Positions 20,651-33,500 of a stretch of DNA of 64,000 nt are shown here, piece after piece. The position numbers and the translations under genes are program-made. The notes beneath the pieces were generated by a model. That model made no database searches, had not been told where the DNA came from, and saw only the letters and a program-made list of their open reading frames with translations. Source of the DNA: Panorpa germanica (lineage: Eukaryota; Arthropoda; Insecta; Mecoptera; Panorpidae); NCBI GenBank assembly GCA_963678705.1, contig OY783205.1, forward strand, positions 1,302,001-1,366,000. The letters are read 5' to 3'. The number at the start of each line of letters is the position of its first letter. The stretch's first letter is position 1.

Positions 20651-22514
20651 TTACATGCAAGAGCACTTAAAAACCGGATAGTAACTTAAAATTAGTACAC
20701 CGAATAAAATAATACATAAAGAAAAGAGTTTATTATGGGATTTTGTCACAATTTTAGTTTTATTTATCATTTTACGGCGATTGCCTTGTAAAAGTATGTT
20801 GGTGGTAAGCTCAGTTGATTTCCTCTCTTGGCTCCTAATGCAATTTGCTACCACTCAATGGGGTTGCAATTATATATAAATTAAATAATTTTTTTCTTTT
20901 TAATTTAATTTTTTTTTTATTTATTTTATTTGGCTTATTCAGCCTTCTTGCCATTCTAAAATACAAATAAATATTACATTTTATAATATATAAAAATTAT
21001 TTAAAAATAAATTAATTTATATATAAATATAAATTATTTTTAATATGGCCGTAAAACAAAAGACAAATCTCAAAATAGTTTAATATTTTTCAAATTTAAT
21101 TTTTTTTAAATAATTTTTAATTTTTTTTAAAGTTTTTAGGGCGCATATATATACTATCAGTAGCAATAAAATTCCATTGGGTATATTTTTTCATTTAAAT
21201 TACTATAATATATATATACAATATATAATATTTTATAAAATAAATATAAAACTTTGATTTGTTAAATATTTCTCTATAATACTCGTTCTTAAATCAAGAA
21301 GCGCATCTCCGAACCATCCGATTTAGTTAGGTAACAGTGCTAATCCCCTGTATATTTAAAGTTTTTTTTTTATTAAGTGTCATAGACGCTTCTCTATGTT
21401 GTTTCGTTTTATTGGTAAAATACATTTTAACAAACCCTTGCCTACTGTCGTTCGTAACGAGTAACAAATTTGTTAAAGTCAATGGCTTCTGTTACAATTA
21501 CTGTGATGACATTACTAGCGTTAACACTTATGTCTTGATTGAAGGATTTTCTATCTGGTCAAGTTGTCGTCAATCTTCAAGTAATGGTCCTACTACAATG
21601 CGTTAATAGTGCATTGGTTAGCATACACCATACTTCAAATCTAAAATCTATATTTATTATTATATATTTATTATATTTATATAATTATTATATATTTATT
21701 AACTGTACTTTTAAGAATATTTTAAGAGTTTTTTATATCGATGTTCTGAATATTACCTGAGTTATAACAATTTTAATTGAGCGCGGAAAGTATTTTTACA
21801 TTTTACAAAATCTTACTACCCAATACTTTTCTTGAAATAGTAGCCACGTCTATATCTTAACTACGCTTTATTCAGTTTTAATTAAAATACACTGATTAAT
21901 AATATTTATTTGTTTGTTAAGATATCGATATTTTCACGAAATTGTGTTGATGATTATCTTTTTTTTTTCATGCAATATTTTTTTATATGCTACCTTTAGA
22001 TATTACATTAGAATACAAGAAAGAATATATATTGTTTGTTACTTTTGATGGCCCCGGCGAAAGTGTTCTGAAAATAATATTCCTTATGTTCACTAATGTG
22101 TAACTGTTGTACAGAATAAGGTTGCGTCAAAAAGAAGCTCTTTATGTTAGCTTTTCTGAGTCTTAGGATGTAGCATGAATTTACTAAACTCTAGTATTTT
22201 TCTATTTATACTCGTAGAGCTTTCTAAAGGACTCGTATTATCCCTTATTCGTATATGTCCTATAAAAGCTGTTCTTGGAATGGTATTTGCAAAGTATTAA
22301 ACAAACCAACCATACAATACAGAGTATTATTTAGAAATTCTTTTTTTAAATTAGTTTTTATATTCGATGTATTAATTTTACCATTCAATAACATTCATAG
22401 TAGTGTGTAGCTAATAATAATTGCACCAATGTTTTTTTGTTCATGATAAATCGCATGTATACTGTCATCTCGCTCTGTCGTGAGTTAGTTCTCTTTTATT
22501 CCTTCTTACCCTGT
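20651..22514. other. AT-rich sequence, no gene seen
   Basis: Long poly-A/T tracts (for example 20880-21140). Short open frames at 21337-21760 lack any recognisable motif. The piece near 20650-20710 resembles the dispersed GCAAGAGC repeat seen at 16050 and 34740. Confidence 0.4.
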
Positions 22515-22605
22515 TTGGAACATATCATATTTAAGTAGAGTCTACCACTCAAAATTAGGCGTTTACCACGTATAATTAGCCGCACTTGCAACATCTAAGA
22601 AGTAT
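22515..22605. repeat. Dispersed repeat copy 2 (GAACATATCATATTTAAG type)
   Basis: Partner of 20398-20500, same order of conserved blocks with many substitutions and small indels. Confidence 0.5.
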
Positions 22606-23758
22606 TAAAAATAAACGTCGCTGTGCACACAGCTTAGTATTACAGCGGCACGTAGTACGCCTGGTCTGCACAGTCACACCGCTTCAACTACTAATTTTCA
22701 TCTTATTCAAGATCATGTTAAATGTAAACAATTAAATATGATGTTGCCGTCTCATCTTAGTAAAAAAAAAGTACCAATTCCAATGTCTTGAAGATAATGT
22801 AGAATCAGCAGAAATCAAGAAATCGATATTATGTTCAGTCATGAGAAGAATTTCAAAGATATAATAAGAAATTAGATTATTAATAAATTTTATATAAAAC
22901 TGGTTAAATGTTGTCTTAATGTGATGTATCCATGTTTCTTGGATAATTTATTAATTAAAAGTGGTATCTACATTCGTAACTCGAAACATACGTAACGTAA
23001 CCCGAAACAGTATTTTTCATTGAAATTAATGTAAATAAATAATAAATAATAAATAATAAAAATAATCCAAATAATCCGTTAGTAAGCTATTTTTCATAAA
23101 TTAAAAGTAACAATAGTTTTTCTATTTGAGATCTTTTAAAATGTGCTCACAACTGGACTCAAAACATTTTTTTGGAAATTATTTTTAACTCGAAGTGTTC
23201 GAAACTTGAAGCGTTCGTAACCCGAGGTGCCCCCGTACTAGCAACTAGAATTAGTAAACGGAAGAATATTTTGCAAATCAGTTGCTTATCTTATTTTATT
23301 GCTTAAAATAAATTTAATTCATAAAGGTTTAATATAATCTAACACATAATGCTTTAACTGTATAACTGCATGCACTAGAGTCACAGTGTTTACGTACTTT
23401 TTACCACGAAATATTATTTTAAATAAAACCTAAACCCACAATCCAAAATATCTCTATCCAATTTACTCACTAAAACACAGTTACGTAAATGTAAAGTGCA
23501 TTTAACATAAAGAAGTTTACTTTATACATCATTTTTTTTTAAGTTTTTAAAGGTTATATTTTTTCACAGTATATATTCACCTTTATTTTGTCATAAAATG
23601 TTACATTTCATAGTACAAGCGTTTAGTAATTAGATTCTAATAAATTTTTCGAACTCAGCCGATAATGTCAGATTTAGAAAACATTGGAAATCGTTCATCT
23701 CTAATAGATATACGAGTATATTCGGTATATCAATTGTGGTGGTCTCGTTTATTGGTAG
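22606..23758. other. AT-rich sequence upstream of the BEL element, no gene seen
   Basis: A short trinucleotide-like tract (AATAAATAATAAATAAT) lies at 23035-23065. Near 23200-23240 the words CGTAACCCGAGGTGCCCCCG resemble the terminal sequence of pogo/mariner-type elements, but I found no matching opposite end. Confidence 0.35.
23754..23758. repeat. Target-site duplication GGTAG, left
   Basis: GGTAG directly precedes the left LTR and recurs directly after the right LTR at 26882-26886. Five-bp duplications are usual for BEL/Pao integration. Confidence 0.9.
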
Positions 23759-24067
23759 TGTTCAGTACAAAATTAGTACAGAACATAAGAAGATGTCTCT
23801 GTTGGCATTCCAACATTATAATGTATTGTTGTCTCTAATAGAAGTAATGCGCATGACTACAATACGACGACTGCTGTACGCTACAGCGATATGGCATTCG
23901 TGTCAGTTGTGTTTTGGGCTTCTACACTGTCAAGATCATAATTCCCAACCATCTTGTTATTATAAGAATGTTGGTTCAAAGTAATTAAAAAGTGTAAAAT
24001 TATTTTATCATTAAACAATTGAATAATTATTCAATCTACAAATACTCGCATGGTTTTATTTCGTACA
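23759..24067 (+). repeat. 5' LTR of BEL/Pao element (309 bp)
   Basis: Starts TGTTCAGTAC and ends TTTCGTACA. I found no difference from the 3' LTR at 26573-26881. A short frame inside both LTRs is a by-product and not a gene. The AATAATTATTCAATC palindromic stretch near the 3' end and AT-rich AAAATTATTTTATC could serve polyadenylation, which is not proven. Confidence 0.92.
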
Positions 24068-24734
24068 TGCGAAGCTGGTCCTTCGAGTCTTACAAAGCCG
24101 ATCCTTCGAGTTTATTAACCGCGTGTGTTTTTCATTGTATTTTTGGCGTTTTATTACATTTGCCCCTTGGCGATTGCCATTGATTGGGTAAATGGGACGC
24201 TCTATTTTGGCGGATTCACGGAGGATTTGGATATTTTACAATTACATTTCCAGAAGCCTTACAAGCGAAGCTGGATATTTTACAATTACATTTCAAGAAG
24301 GTTTTAAATCCTACAAAAAAAAAAACTGGCCTTACAAGCCATTGGTACCCGCGTGTGATTTCGTGGTGTTTTGAGGTTACATCTGTATAGTAACCAGCAC
24401 AAGTGCAAGCTATTTTGTTACATTTACCCTATGGCGGCCTGGCAAGTCATCAATTGCCATTGATTGGGTAATGCAACGTTTGATTTAAGCGGATTCGCAT
24501 ATAATTTGGATTACTACACGTTTATATTTTAAGAAAAATTATTCATTACGGAAGAGGATACATGGATGCTGGAGGAGAGTAAAATACTTCTTTACTCATG
24601 AAGGTACAAAGCTATTATTACTATCTACAAGTACCGATTTATTAAAAACTTCTTATGTTGCTGGATTAACCTGGATTAGTTTTGTCATCCACGTTTCGTC
24701 TATCATACAAGTACGAATCTATCACCTAAGCAAG
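24068..24734 (+). other. BEL/Pao leader with possible primer-binding site and internal repeats
   Basis: Eight bases after the LTR lies TGGTCCTTCGAGTC (24076-24089), which begins with the TGG expected of a tRNA primer-binding site; I could not match it to a particular tRNA. A second version, GATCCTTCGAGT, follows at about 24100. GGATATTTTACAATTACATT occurs twice (24229 and 24273). A longer degenerate repeat based on ATTGCCATTGATTGGGTAA occurs at about 24173 and 24462. No convincing frame before 24735. Confidence 0.55.
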
Positions 24735-26417
24735 ATGGAGGGATTGAAAAGGCTTAGATCGGCGCGGACGATTGCAAAAAGTTCAATATCAAGGATGGAC
24801 AATTACGTCAGCGACCCAAGGGCTCTCGACTCCGCTACACTGGAGGTGCTGCAGGTGAAAAAAGAAAAGATGATGACTACATTCCAATCGTACGAGCTCA
24901 CGCAGTACAGCATTTTAGAAATTGATGATCAAGATGAGGAAGACATTGAAGAAGTTGAAGAGAAGTATTTTAACATTATTGCAAAATTAAATGCTAGCAT
25001 CAATAAGTTAAAAGAAGTTAATAGGCCTGAATTAGTTCCATTGAAGCTCCCAGCGGTGGAAATTCCAACCTTCGATGGCAAGGATATAACCAGGTTTAAG
25101 CCCTTTTATGAGCTCTTCCAAGCAGTGGTTCACAATAATGCATCATTGTCCGATGTTCAAAGACTTTTTTATTTGAGAAAGTATCTCGTTGATGAGGCTC
25201 TCTCAATAATTATAAATCTGCCGCTTGTGAACAGTTCATACAAAGAGGCTATTGATTTATTGTTAGCGCGGTATGAAAATAAGGCAAGATTAATCTTTTA
25301 TCACATTAATATAATACTTGATATTCCCAACATGCAGAAAGGTACTGCAGTCGATATAAGGGCTTTTTTATGTCAAGTAAAACAGCAATTACAAGCGTTA
25401 AGAAATCTTGATGAGCCTGTAGACAAGTGGGATATGATTTTAATCTCGGCCTTAAGTAGAAAATTAGATATCGTTACTAACCGCACTTTCCACATGGAAA
25501 GAAATTTAGAAGAACTGCCTACTATGGCAGAATTTATTTCATTTTTAGAAAGACGTGCAATTGCAATTGAGTATAGTTTAGATTATAAAAATATGTCACA
25601 TGACAATAATAATAAAGGAAATGTGGTTCCAAGAAAATTGTATAATAAAAATAAGTATTCACATAATAATATTGTATGTAATCTTGCTATTTGTGAATAT
25701 ACAAACCTTGAGAATGTTATGAAACAATCTTGGACAACTGAGAAAGTCCCAGAGGAATCAGATAAGTTTTCTGAGGATTACTTAAAGGCTGAACATAAAT
25801 TTCAAAATTCAGTAGCACTTAAAAATAATTTAACTGTTGATTTGCCATTACTCAGCCTAGTAAATAAAATAGAATTGGAGGATTCTTTCTCAGTTGCCCC
25901 GCAAAGATTTAATGTGTTGGAAAAAAGATTTAGACACAATCCTTCATTATTGGAGGTTTATAAAACATTATTAAACAGATCAACCAGTATCATGACATTA
26001 GGTTTAAAACACAATATTATTTTTATAAATATTAAGTTAAAAACAAATTTAATTTGCTACAAGTCTAGTGTAGCTCCATCAAGTAAGGTACTTACAATAC
26101 CCCAGCTTGAGATTATTAGCGCAGTGTTGCTGGTGCGAATCAAACAAGCAACAAATAAAATTTTTGATTCAAATACAATACTTCCATCAGATATTAATTG
26201 CAATGTTTACAACATTGATGTAAAACAAACATCTGTACTGTTGGAATTGTTAAAAGATAATTGTTTCAATAACATTGTAACTATTGAGTTGATGATTGTT
26301 GTGTACATTATGCAATTGATAATGTATGCTACATTGATAATTATGGTTTCTGTTATATTTAGGATAGTAATTAATTTGTTTTATATTATTTTCACAAAAT
26401 TATGTAGACTACCATAG
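24735..26417 (+). CDS. BEL/Pao Gag fused to pol scraps (internally deleted, one open frame)
   Basis: 560 residues. The N-terminal 60 are charged. An acidic segment (EIDDQDEEDIEEVEEKYF) precedes the DUF1759 Gag domain (about residues 105-250), which begins LPAVEIPTFDGKDITRFKPF. From about 305 the protein no longer follows Gag. Residues about 310-410 resemble the segment between protease and reverse transcriptase of BEL Pol (LENVMKQSWTTEKVPEES), and about 440-470 resembles the post-RT A17-associated region (SSVAPSSKVLTIPQLEI). CCHC knuckles, protease active site, reverse transcriptase core, RNase H and integrase are missing. The last 50 residues are hydrophobic and probably read-through of 3' noncoding DNA. 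The frame is uninterrupted despite two large deletions. With identical LTRs this points to recent mobilisation by a complete relative. The C-terminal membrane-like tail could instead be meaningful, but I doubt it. Confidence 0.85.
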   Translation: MEGLKRLRSARTIAKSSISRMDNYVSDPRALDSATLEVLQVKKEKMMTTFQSYELTQYSILEIDDQDEEDIEEVEEKYFNIIAKLNASINKLKEVNRPELVPLKLPAVEIPTFDGKDITRFKPFYELFQAVVHNNASLSDVQRLFYLRKYLVDEALSIIINLPLVNSSYKEAIDLLLARYENKARLIFYHINIILDIPNMQKGTAVDIRAFLCQVKQQLQALRNLDEPVDKWDMILISALSRKLDIVTNRTFHMERNLEELPTMAEFISFLERRAIAIEYSLDYKNMSHDNNNKGNVVPRKLYNKNKYSHNNIVCNLAICEYTNLENVMKQSWTTEKVPEESDKFSEDYLKAEHKFQNSVALKNNLTVDLPLLSLVNKIELEDSFSVAPQRFNVLEKRFRHNPSLLEVYKTLLNRSTSIMTLGLKHNIIFINIKLKTNLICYKSSVAPSSKVLTIPQLEIISAVLLVRIKQATNKIFDSNTILPSDINCNVYNIDVKQTSVLLELLKDNCFNNIVTIELMIVVYIMQLIMYATLIIMVSVIFRIVINLFYIIFTKLCRLP

Positions 26418-26572
26418 AGTTAAGAAGTTTATGTTATTTTGTGTAATTTTGTTTATAATAGTTTTAAGAAGTTCACATTATTTTTTGTAAATTGGTTTAT
26501 AATAATTTTATGTAACATTGTATAATTTAATATTAGTTGTGAGCTTATCTACTTCTGCTGGCTGGCAATTTA

Positions 26573-26881
26573 TGTTCAGTACAAAATTAGTACAGAACAT
26601 AAGAAGATGTCTCTGTTGGCATTCCAACATTATAATGTATTGTTGTCTCTAATAGAAGTAATGCGCATGACTACAATACGACGACTGCTGTACGCTACAG
26701 CGATATGGCATTCGTGTCAGTTGTGTTTTGGGCTTCTACACTGTCAAGATCATAATTCCCAACCATCTTGTTATTATAAGAATGTTGGTTCAAAGTAATT
26801 AAAAAGTGTAAAATTATTTTATCATTAAACAATTGAATAATTATTCAATCTACAAATACTCGCATGGTTTTATTTCGTACA
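26573..26881 (+). repeat. 3' LTR of BEL/Pao element (309 bp)
   Basis: Reads identical to the 5' LTR. The preceding bases (GCTGGCTGGCAATTTA) are not an obvious polypurine tract. Confidence 0.92.
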
Positions 26882-26886
26882 GGTAG

Positions 26887-29840
26887 TTTCAACCTCCGAC
26901 ACATATTATCACTTGTTCGGTTGAGAATATCTTTCGACATAAATTTATATTTTCTTATAAAGCAAAATTATGATATTTTATTATATATTAAATTAATTAG
27001 TATTAAAAGATTTTGAATATCTTTTGCATTTATTTAATAATTAATAGTAATATCGTTACACACAAAATGTTGCGTTTTGTAATACATAATTCGGCAGGTT
27101 GGTTTAACTTATTTAATTAATTAACTAATACGATGATTCAATTTAATAGAGTATGTTTTATTCAAAATTGGCACAAACAGATTAAAAAAATTTATTAATT
27201 AAATATTTATTAATTTTAGATTTTTATTATTTAAAATCACTTACCTTGCACCAACAAAATTAACTTTTAATAATGAATAACAATAAATTTTTATTTGTGT
27301 TTTTGATAATAGTTGGAAAATATTTAATCTTTAAAATTAAATTCATATTATTCGCATAATGATTTTCTATAAAACATATAATTTAAAAAATTAAAAAAGT
27401 CTATGCATAACTAAATCATTTTATATAAAACTTGTGGTTTTAATATATTTACGCTAAAAAATTGTTTGATGTGTGTAATGTTTAATAATTGTAAGTTTTT
27501 AATTGCTAATTTATGTAGTTTGCGTTAGAAATATGTTGCTATTGCTTATAAACCCAAAAATAATTTAAAAGATATCAATTTGTTTTTGAATCATGGAACA
27601 AATATCTACCTTAAGTGAAATTTCGTGAATTCCAACACACCTATGAAGAAGACGGCTACACGAGTATAATTCATCGTAACTTCAAAGTTAGCTTGATAGC
27701 TGTGAACTGTACGATGTGTGAGACAACAAGTTCTTTCATTATTAGGCTTTCGATAAGCAAATGTATAAAGATTAGGTCGCTTAACTTTAAGAAGTAGTAG
27801 AAGTGTTATTTCTTCTTTATTTCTTGTATTGTTTTACTTAGTTTTACTATGTCTATTGAATATTATGTATTGAACTATGTATATGAATATTATGTATTTT
27901 CTTTATATATACGAGCATATCAATACTGTGTTCTGAATGGTTTGTTTTTTATGCATTTTTTAAAAATAACATTGCTCATATTACTGCAAGTATAGAGCAT
28001 CATTCTGACCTAATTGTCACGTTACCAAACGAGCCCATCCCAACTGGTGCAAACATCTCTTTACCGAAGAAGTTTTTTTAATATATAATTTTAGGTTATG
28101 TTTTTAAATGTATTAAAACAATTATTATGCGGGTTCCATATGTCAGCTACATCCGTGGTTAAATTTTTGCCTCTACAGAGTGTGCAAACCTCACTTGTAT
28201 ATTTAGAATAGTTGGGGTGAGAATAAGAAGGGGTCATCCCCTCTATCGAAATATTCGATATTTACAATATTTCTGTTCAACTTTATTAAGTATCGGTATT
28301 AGGACTATATGTAAATTAAATTCTAGCATTAGTATTCGTACAATAATTACAACAAAAGTTAACTTAATTTTATTAAGAAACTTCTCTGGCTGGTTTGGAT
28401 GTACATTTACACCAGCTCTCGGTATCTTTCCTATTTCTTATTGGTATCATTTACTCGAAATACGCGATGGGCTCACAGAGCACGACACGAAAACTGAAAT
28501 CTGGAGTTAATTAATTAATTGCATCCAAATTAAGTTCACCAACCAAGGCAGCCAAGTAACTTACGAAAAACAGAACTTTAATATAACGTGTCCATTAATT
28601 TTCGTGTTTTTTTTTAAATGCAATTTTAATATCGAATGTTTTTTATATGTTGTATAACAATTACAAAACTGGTATCGTGGTTGTCAACTTTATCAATAAA
28701 AACTACAGTTATATATAATTAATATTAATTATTTAAATGAATTCATATTTAGTAAATTCTGTGTCATTGCGAGAAAGACTCTATACAACAAGAAATAAAA
28801 CTTTTTTGTTAAAATTAAAATAACTTACTTTAGTGACACTTTGCAAACAAATTTTCTTTACTACAATTATAACAGATTAATTTCTGAAAGCGTTTAAATA
28901 AACATGAATATAAATATAAATATATTTGTTGACATTCGTCGACAGGACTTCTAAAAACGTCAGTAAGTATTTCTCTGACAGCTCTGTCAATTTTTATTTA
29001 TTGATTGTAATCTAACCTATATTTTTTATCTATTTTGCGTTATTTTAAGTTGGTTGATAAAATTCTTCTTCTACAATACTTGGTACAGAGGTACTTTCCT
29101 ACGTTTCTTCATAAATGGACATAAATATGTTAGCGGTATACAAAACCATTGCCCGCTTCCAGCATTGTTAATATTTTTCCATATGAGGGATGCTCATTTA
29201 GATACGTTGCCCACGATGTGTGCGAGGGTCAATTTGTTGTGTTAATTAACAATTAATAACAACATTTACTTTCTTAAAACCGTACTTAATGTTCATTTGG
29301 AGATGTGCCTGAGTGTACCACCCGTGATGGACGACGCTGACCTAATAATTTCACAGTAACTTGTTAACAATTGTTGTTAAGGGTTGCTTACTGCCCGCAG
29401 TTATGTTATATTTGTAATGCAAATATCTTTATCTTATCAATTTTATTTTTCAAATATCTTATTATCATCATACGTATTGGAAATATTCCTTTCAGGATTT
29501 TATTATGTCATGTCATTCACTAAATATTCTAATGGATTGATTGTAAAATTCTGGGATGCCAATAAAACAAAATTATCACGCGTGTAGTTCATATTTACTA
29601 TGTAAATTCGAATGCCACTCTTGATTTCCATCACACACATGCAAGACCGTTCCCATTTCTAAGTTGTCGTACGATTTAAATCTCTTTTGATGCAGATGTA
29701 AAATACTTCATTCCTGTGTATAGGTTAGACGTCTACAATTTGTCAGCTTTGAAATCACCCAACAAAAGTTAACAGTTTATATTCATTTTAATATTTGTCA
29801 TTTATACATCGTTAAACTACAAATGATTAAATATTCTTTA
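26887..29840. other. AT-rich sequence, no gene seen; contains dispersed repeat pieces
   Basis: Short frames (27615, 28217, 29054, 29384) carry no recognisable motifs. The block 29318-29350 is a copy of the CGCRATGGACGRCGCTGA motif, and 29495-29570 matches the decayed frame near 18820-18870 (TAAATATTCTAATGGATTGA / GTAAAATTCTGGGA). Confidence 0.4.
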
Positions 29841-30041
29841 TTTTTATTAAGGTAATTTTAATTTACTTCTTTCCAAACTTGAATTATTATTCCTTTCTCT
29901 AATTACGCGGCACTCATGGCCACACTTTCTACATGTGCAAAATAAGATATAGTTTTGATACAGAAGATTTTAATTGATACAGTTTTTTGTTATTAATATA
30001 AGCATGATTTAAAGTTTAACTACGTCATCAGATCCAGTTTA
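29841..30041 (+). repeat. 201-bp direct repeat, copy 1
   Basis: Begins TTTTTATTAAGGTA and ends ATCCAGTTTA. The partner is at 30364-30564, about 90-95 percent identical by eye, including the GC-richer core GCGGCACTCATGGCCACAC. No terminal inverted repeats were found. Confidence 0.85.
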
Positions 30042-30363
30042 AATTTTCTATTTATAATATTATTGTTTGTACTAATTTATTAACACTTTTTAACAAATTA
30101 GAAGTGATTCTGTAATTGTTTCACAAAACATTTAGTTAAATATAACCGCAGTACAAAAATTAGAGAACAAAGTGTGGAGGCGAACACATAACAACATTTA
30201 CACTAAAGAAAGAAACATGTCCATCAGTGTCACTCAGTAACAAAATAATACCACAAGTGAATGTTGTTAAATCTCGAGCATTTCAATGTAATATACACCC
30301 CTAACTTGGCAGAAGCACATTTTTATAATTACAAATATTTTACAAATAATTAACTAAATTTGA

Positions 30364-30564
30364 TTTTTATTAAGGTACTTTTAATCTACTTCTTTCCAAA
30401 CTTAAAGTAATATTCCTTTCTCTAATTACGCGGCACTCATGGCCACACTTTCTACATGTGCAAAATAAGATATAATTTTGATACAGAAGATTTTAATTGA
30501 TACAGTTTTTTAATATTAATATAAGCATGATTTAAAGTTTAAGTACATCATCAGAGTCAGTTTA
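30364..30564 (+). repeat. 201-bp direct repeat, copy 2
   Basis: Partner of 29841-30041, separated by about 320 bp of unrelated AT-rich DNA. Confidence 0.85.
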
Positions 30565-33500
30565 CTGTCTGTGGTACATATGTGTGTTTATTACAATTAC
30601 TTGTTATTATCAAGGTAATCTACAAGTTTCGACTTTTCTCTAATACTAAATTTTAAATAGGATGTTACACAGTTTTAGATATTATGAATATTTTTTCATA
30701 TAAGAACACAATTTCATTTTTACAATATTGTAACTTAAAAATACCTTTTAGACTTCTGCTATGTAGGAATCTGACTAAACATTATTTCTCCTTGTTTTGA
30801 ATTTATTGTTAACACATATGTGGGTTTGTAGAATTCTTCAGCTAGCGAATTATTTTGTCTTCTAGAATATAATCACCTCGTACATAAACTTGAATTCTGG
30901 AATTTCTTTTTGAAAGTGTTATCATATTTGTTAACTTAATATTAATTTTATGAAATAAACTTATCTATATCAAAGAGGTTTATCTTTAAATGTCTGATTC
31001 TAGCAGATGATTAGTAATATAGAATTATGATAATCAATTCTTGTGACATCGATCAAAGAATTCGAAAATGATTAAATACGTAACGTAATAATGATTAAAT
31101 ACGTAAAAAATAATATTAAAATTAAAGTAATTGTGCTGCTTATTATTTTAATAATATAAACATCGACCAACCTACAAGTAAGTAGCTCCACTAAAAGTTC
31201 CATGTACTCAATACTGATTGATACTTACCTTTACTCTCACATCAATTATCAATGATTAACTTGATTGGGATAACATTCTCTTAAAATCCGTCGGACAACT
31301 TATCCGTACAAAATGAAGTAATCAAAACATTGATGTAAATAAACCATAGAAGATCTCATCTAAAAAGTAAATTCAATATTCTCAATATACCAATGCTTAT
31401 TTTATAACTTTAGTGGTGATGTTATCAGATTGCGAATAGCATTGCCTGGGATGCCACTCACTTGAAATTAGTTAAGAGAACTGCAAGCATCACTAAGATC
31501 AAACTGTCGGTACTAAACGTTCACAAGCTACATATCTGTAATCTGTATCTGTTAACAAAACATATGACTAACTTGCAAAATAGACGAGATATTGTCATTG
31601 TATATACGCTGCGCAATGTGTGCTGTACAAAATAAAGATTAACACTCGTTTACTGCTTTATGCGCTATCTAATTTTAAGCTGCTCTCCGCTTGCATGTGC
31701 ACCCGCGATGGACAACGCTGACTCAAAAATTTCGCAGCGTTAAGATCAATACACGATGATAAACATGGCTAGAGAATTGCAATGGAACAGAACTACTGAC
31801 GCAGTTCATGTCATGATAATACAGAAGCAATAAGAATACGTAGTTATACACTGGTGCTAAAATACTACACAAAAACTTTTTGGAAAAACCGTAATAAAAA
31901 AATGATTAGAATCGAAGATTTTTATGTATACTTAGTGTATTTCCTGCTTAGAAAAATATTTTGATCATTATTATATCATAGAGACAAGTAATCATAAAGT
32001 ACTTAAGAAAAACCTTACTAGTAGTGCAACTGAGCCAGTTTCTAATCATCCTAAAATAATACCCAAATTGTGTGTTGTAATGTCTTTTTTGATTAATGTA
32101 TTCGAAGCTCACTATTTTCTCGAAATAATATAAAACGTATGTTTTAAAAATAAATATAAAAATCCAAAATTACTTTTCACCTGACCATGTAGTTTGTTCC
32201 TATATAATAAGAGAATTTCTGGTAATATTGAATTTGATTTTCACTTTAATTAACTAGTACACGAGATAGTTATAGTCGGTTGATTAGCCATTTATAGTAA
32301 TTAGTAAGTGTAACGCACTAAATCAAAACATTATAATAATAAAATATCTGGAGCCACGAGAATTTAATAGTGAATTATGTAATTCCATTACGTTTCATTC
32401 AGTGAGATTGGATTGGAGTGAACAGGTTACAATTCCAATCGTTCCGTTCCATCACATTCCGGAAAACGATCCAGGTGAATTCATCTTTTTGTAAACAAGT
32501 AAATGTAAAAATATATTATAAATACTTTTTTAATAAATACACTCATGAATAATGAAGGCTATTCAATTTCTCAATATGACTCTATTTCTGCAGCGGCTGA
32601 AAAATAACTGTGCTATTTTGTATTTAATGTTGTACATTTCATTTTGATGTAATTGTTTTTAAAGTTGTCTTATAGTTCTTATGGATAATTTGTTTTTCTT
32701 TTCATGCACGCCTATACGTTTGAAAACTGATTGAATTCTTTTCAATCAACGGTGAAGGTTGTTGAGTTATAGATGGGCATTTAATTATATTAGTTTCCTA
32801 ATATTATCATGGCTGACATGTCCCCACATGTCTGAATGTACTCCTCCATTCTGTATGCATATTTATAAAGATTCCATTATGCTGAATTCGTTTGTTGATT
32901 TTGGTGTTTGGTAAAATATTTCATTTGCACAGTTACTTGAATATATTTCTATTGTTTTTACTGTACTCATTTTAAATTAGATACTTAAAAAATGTAAATA
33001 TGAACTGTTCTAAAATTATCATATTCCTGTTTAACTTCCAAGATGGCGACGTTTTTACGATATAAAAATAAAATATTTACAAACTAAAATTACCAGTGTG
33101 ATGATATTATAAAACTACGTTATATTTGCTCATTTTATTATGTTTCTTTAAATGACGCCTTTAATTGATTGATTGCTTCTAATTACAAAGCTTATTGCAT
33201 TTCTCAGGTTCTTATAAACAATTTTATCAATACATAGAACAGTTTTTTTGAATTTAGTTTAAGAAAAATAAAATATTTGATTCCGAAGAAGTTTTACTCG
33301 TTCTACAATCAAGAACGCAATATGCTACATATTCTTAATTCAATTTCGTTATTTAGAAGAAGTTTGAAAAGTTACTAAAGTTACTTAGTTTATTTTAACA
33401 CGGTAATGGAAGAAACGCGAAATAAACACGTTTTTTGCTGTTCGAAAGAACACGTCATTAATAACATTGCATATTCAATAAAAATATAGTTTGCAGCAAT

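Larger units (their letters stand above)
23759..26881 (+). mobile_element. Non-autonomous BEL/Pao LTR retrotransposon, 3123 bp
   Basis: LTR, leader, fused Gag-Pol frame and LTR, bounded by GGTAG duplications. Complete BEL elements are usually 5-9 kb, so more than half is lost. Identical LTRs and intact target duplications show a recent insertion. Confidence 0.9.

Noticed and set aside
23736..23984. 82-codon frame and its partner at 26607-26798
   Set aside because: Both are inside the LTRs of the BEL element; the repeated translation only reflects LTR identity.
24125..24390. Three overlapping 60-68 codon frames in the BEL leader
   Set aside because: They arise from short internal repeats of the leader, and none resembles a known protein.
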